A stretch of 64,000 nucleotides of DNA. It comes from Treponema sp. GTDB lineage: Bacteria; Spirochaetota; Spirochaetia; Treponematales; Breznakiellaceae. The position numbers and the translations under genes were made by a program. The notes beneath the pieces were generated by a model. That model did no database searches, was not told the DNA's origin, and worked only from the letters and a program-made list of their open reading frames with translations. Shown here one piece after another: positions 62,116-64,000 of this stretch; positions within the stretch are counted from its first letter, which is position 1, and every line of letters begins with the position of its first letter. The stretch is from contig JAIRRJ010000087.1 in assembly GCA_031256035.1 (NCBI GenBank), forward strand, positions 62,001 to 126,000, in the 5' to 3' direction.

Positions 62116-64000
62116 TTAATTAAAAGGGAAAATGATATTGAATGTTGTCCCTTTTCCGGACTCAGTCTTTAACTTGATGGAACCTTTTATACTGCGCACC
62201 CGATCCTTTACCAGACTGAGTCCGATGCCGCGGCCTGCATGGATTCCTTCGGTTTCGGCAGTACTGAACCCCGGTGAAAAAACCGCCTTGAGCAGCGCCT
62301 TTTTGTCTTTTTCATCATCTTTTTTTATCAGACCCAGGAGCAGGGCTTTTTTGGCTATTTTGCGGTAATCAAGCCCACGGCCATTATCCTCCAGCTTGAC
62401 GTGAATGTGACCATGCGTCTTTTTTATGGAAAGGCGGATAACGCCTTTTTCTTTTTTGCCGCTGGCAGTGCGTTCCTTTGGTGTTTCTATCCCATGCACT
62501 GCCGAATTTCGTATCAACTGCATGAGTACTTCTTTCATAATTCGCCGAGGTCCTTTTTTAATTGCTTCATCATCAATTTCACCCACTACGAATTTTATTT
62601 TTTTGTTCATGTCCTGCGAAACTTTATCGACGGTCTTGGTCAGAGATTCAACCAGAACATATTGTCCCTGACTGTGTTTATGATTCTTACCTTCTGCACT
62701 GTTGTCTGATTTGAAAGTTTTTATCTTCTTTGCCATTCTTTTTAACCCGTCTTTTTCCTGAAACAGCTTTTCAAGTTCCATGGAAATATTTAACATATCA
62801 TTAAATGGCACTTCTTCCAGTTCACGCAGTTTTTTGATTGATGATTCAAGGTTATGTACCTTATTGCCAAAAGTATTAAGCCCTAAAATAACCGCATTGG
62901 ACTTAATCGCATGAACAGATTGATAGACTTCTACCAGCGCTTCGTGAGCGGACTTTGTGTCATTTTTCAATATTTCATTGATCCGCTCAAATTCATATTC
63001 CGCGTCATCAAGGAAATCACCGAACACCTGCGGCTCTATGTGAATGAGTTCAAAAACAACCTTCATTTCTTCATGGCGCCTGCTTTCTTCCTCAGTCAAA
63101 CGCTGCTGTAATTCTACTCTGGCTGTTATGTCGTAGACAGACACGAGGGCAAAGACCTCTCCCCGCTTTCGCTCAATGGTGGCAAATCCGCACTGGAATA
63201 CTTTGCCGGCATAATGCAGCTCAGTGAGCGGGTTAAGATCATCTAACATACTTTGTTCAAAACTTCGATCAAGCAGCATATCAAAGTAATCTTTAATGCC
63301 GCCAAGTTCCCTGGCTGTAACCGATGATGCCAGCAGATCAATAAAACTTTTTCCGGCAAGACCGGATTGTGAAAATAATTCTTCCAGATAACAGGAATAC
63401 TGATCCTGAATGATGAAGCTGCGATCCATGAAAAAAAGGCCGATTTTTAAGTTGTCCCTCATAAGGGCAATTTCATCCCGCTCGGCTACAGCCATTCTCC
63501 TGATAGTGTCAAGCAGGTCTTTTACCGTTACAACACCGGCATAATTCCCTTCATGTTCGACTACGATTGGGTTGTACAGCCGCTCAAAAGTCCTCTGCAT
63601 CGCCAGTTTTGACACCCGATCCACAGGCATATCGTAATTTACCCGCAAAAAATCGGGCTTCATTATTTCCCGGATTGGATTTTTGGAATGAAGGGTAAAA
63701 CCGTATTTACCCCCAAGTATTTCGTTCAGGGTTGTTCTGGTCAAAAAACCAACGGCGGTATTGCCTTCGACAACCGTAAATTCGGTAATCCCGGGATTGA
63801 GCCGCATTGTTTCATAGATACTTTCCGCTTTTTCATCAGGAGCAAAACAATGTCCGGGTCTGGATAACTGCCCTATTACCGGATAACTCGATTTTTTAAT
63901 TCCGAAACCATCTTCGGATACGAAAATTTGCCCGTCAGTCAACGCCATAACAGGTTGATGTTCTGGCTTCTGTCTGCCTGTTAACATCCCATCAAGAATC
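62116..64000 (-). CDS. CBS-domain/HPt/CheA-like histidine kinase, probably incomplete at the edge
   Basis: The frame has an ATG at 63987 (623 residues) but stays open upstream to the window end (…ILDG before the Met), so the true start may lie outside. The N-terminal third has two CBS motifs: ITEFTVVEGNTAVGFLTRTTLNEIL and NPIVVEHEGNYAGVVTVKDLL. A PAS-like segment follows (GLFFMDRSFIIQDQYS...). An HPt-like helix bundle carries the His in VHAIKSNAVI (about residue 358). The HATPase_c domain at the C-terminus has RNSAVHGIE (N box), DNGRGLDYRKI (G1), GRGIGLSLVKDRV (G2) and GKGTTFNIIFPFN. No CheW-like domain or receiver is seen. CBS domains suggest nucleotide sensing (inference). Confidence 0.83.
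   Translation of the reverse strand, partial: ILDGMLTGRQKPEHQPVMALTDGQIFVSEDGFGIKKSSYPVIGQLSRPGHCFAPDEKAESIYETMRLNPGITEFTVVEGNTAVGFLTRTTLNEILGGKYGFTLHSKNPIREIMKPDFLRVNYDMPVDRVSKLAMQRTFERLYNPIVVEHEGNYAGVVTVKDLLDTIRRMAVAERDEIALMRDNLKIGLFFMDRSFIIQDQYSCYLEELFSQSGLAGKSFIDLLASSVTARELGGIKDYFDMLLDRSFEQSMLDDLNPLTELHYAGKVFQCGFATIERKRGEVFALVSVYDITARVELQQRLTEEESRRHEEMKVVFELIHIEPQVFGDFLDDAEYEFERINEILKNDTKSAHEALVEVYQSVHAIKSNAVILGLNTFGNKVHNLESSIKKLRELEEVPFNDMLNISMELEKLFQEKDGLKRMAKKIKTFKSDNSAEGKNHKHSQGQYVLVESLTKTVDKVSQDMNKKIKFVVGEIDDEAIKKGPRRIMKEVLMQLIRNSAVHGIETPKERTASGKKEKGVIRLSIKKTHGHIHVKLEDNGRGLDYRKIAKKALLLGLIKKDDEKDKKALLKAVFSPGFSTAETEGIHAGRGIGLSLVKDRVRSIKGSIKLKTESGKGTTFNIIFPFN

Overview
The window reads as chromosomal DNA from a spirochaete, most like the larger environmental or termite-gut treponemes. 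The pointers are a mitochondrial-type EF-G of the kind spirochaetes carry, many lipoproteins with relaxed spirochaete-style lipoboxes, LolA/RodZ/RimO as neighbours, a FliL-like protein, treponeme-type DUF4143 ATPases and a GH10 xylanase. The genus is an inference from gene content, not a proven assignment.

Layout. 1-10 kb: hicBA toxin-antitoxin pair, yjbQ, an EF-G paralogue with a RecA-like ATPase, an AAA/DUF4143 ATPase behind two large palindromes, uvrB, a decayed Fic gene, and a lipoprotein gene with a run of 12 G just after its lipobox codons. 10-20 kb: GH10 xylanase, SH3 protein plus M48 protease, MATE exporter, HAD phosphatase, proA-proB, KDPG aldolase and a Ca2+-type P-ATPase. 20-29 kb: convergent tRNA-Gly(CCC) and tRNA-Arg(CCT) separated by three hairpins, lolA-like/rodZ-like/rimO, an RNA ligase-RNase H-SpoU methylase cluster, and a UvrD/PcrA helicase.

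29-53 kb is the most unusual region: eleven genes on the minus strand, tightly packed or overlapping. In transcription order they are three lipoproteins (52.8-50.6 kb), a TolC-type outer-membrane protein, a lipoprotein membrane-fusion adaptor, two Ig-like lipoproteins, two different RND permeases, a 2,929-residue secreted protein with a papain-like (CHAP/NlpC-type) C-terminus, and a final lipoprotein. A TetR repressor gene is divergent from the front end. I infer a dedicated tripartite RND machine co-expressed with a giant exported protein, and a possible effector/immunity pair at its end.

53-64 kb: FliL-like protein, a DUF4143 ATPase with its ATPase half deleted, a multi-hairpin repeat, an ECF sigma/anti-sigma module with ApbE, YibE/F-like membrane protein, alkaline phosphatase divergent from a metallophosphatase lipoprotein (phosphate scavenging), and a CBS-HPt-CheA-like kinase running to the right edge.

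Repeats link many loci. A ~20-nt element (GCGCGGGRAACTTCGTTGCA) sits directly before two start codons, inside a terminator loop, and across the end of apbE. Other palindromic repeats fill the gaps, and one is translated inside the giant protein. There are no rRNA genes, CRISPR arrays or intact insertion sequences that I can see.
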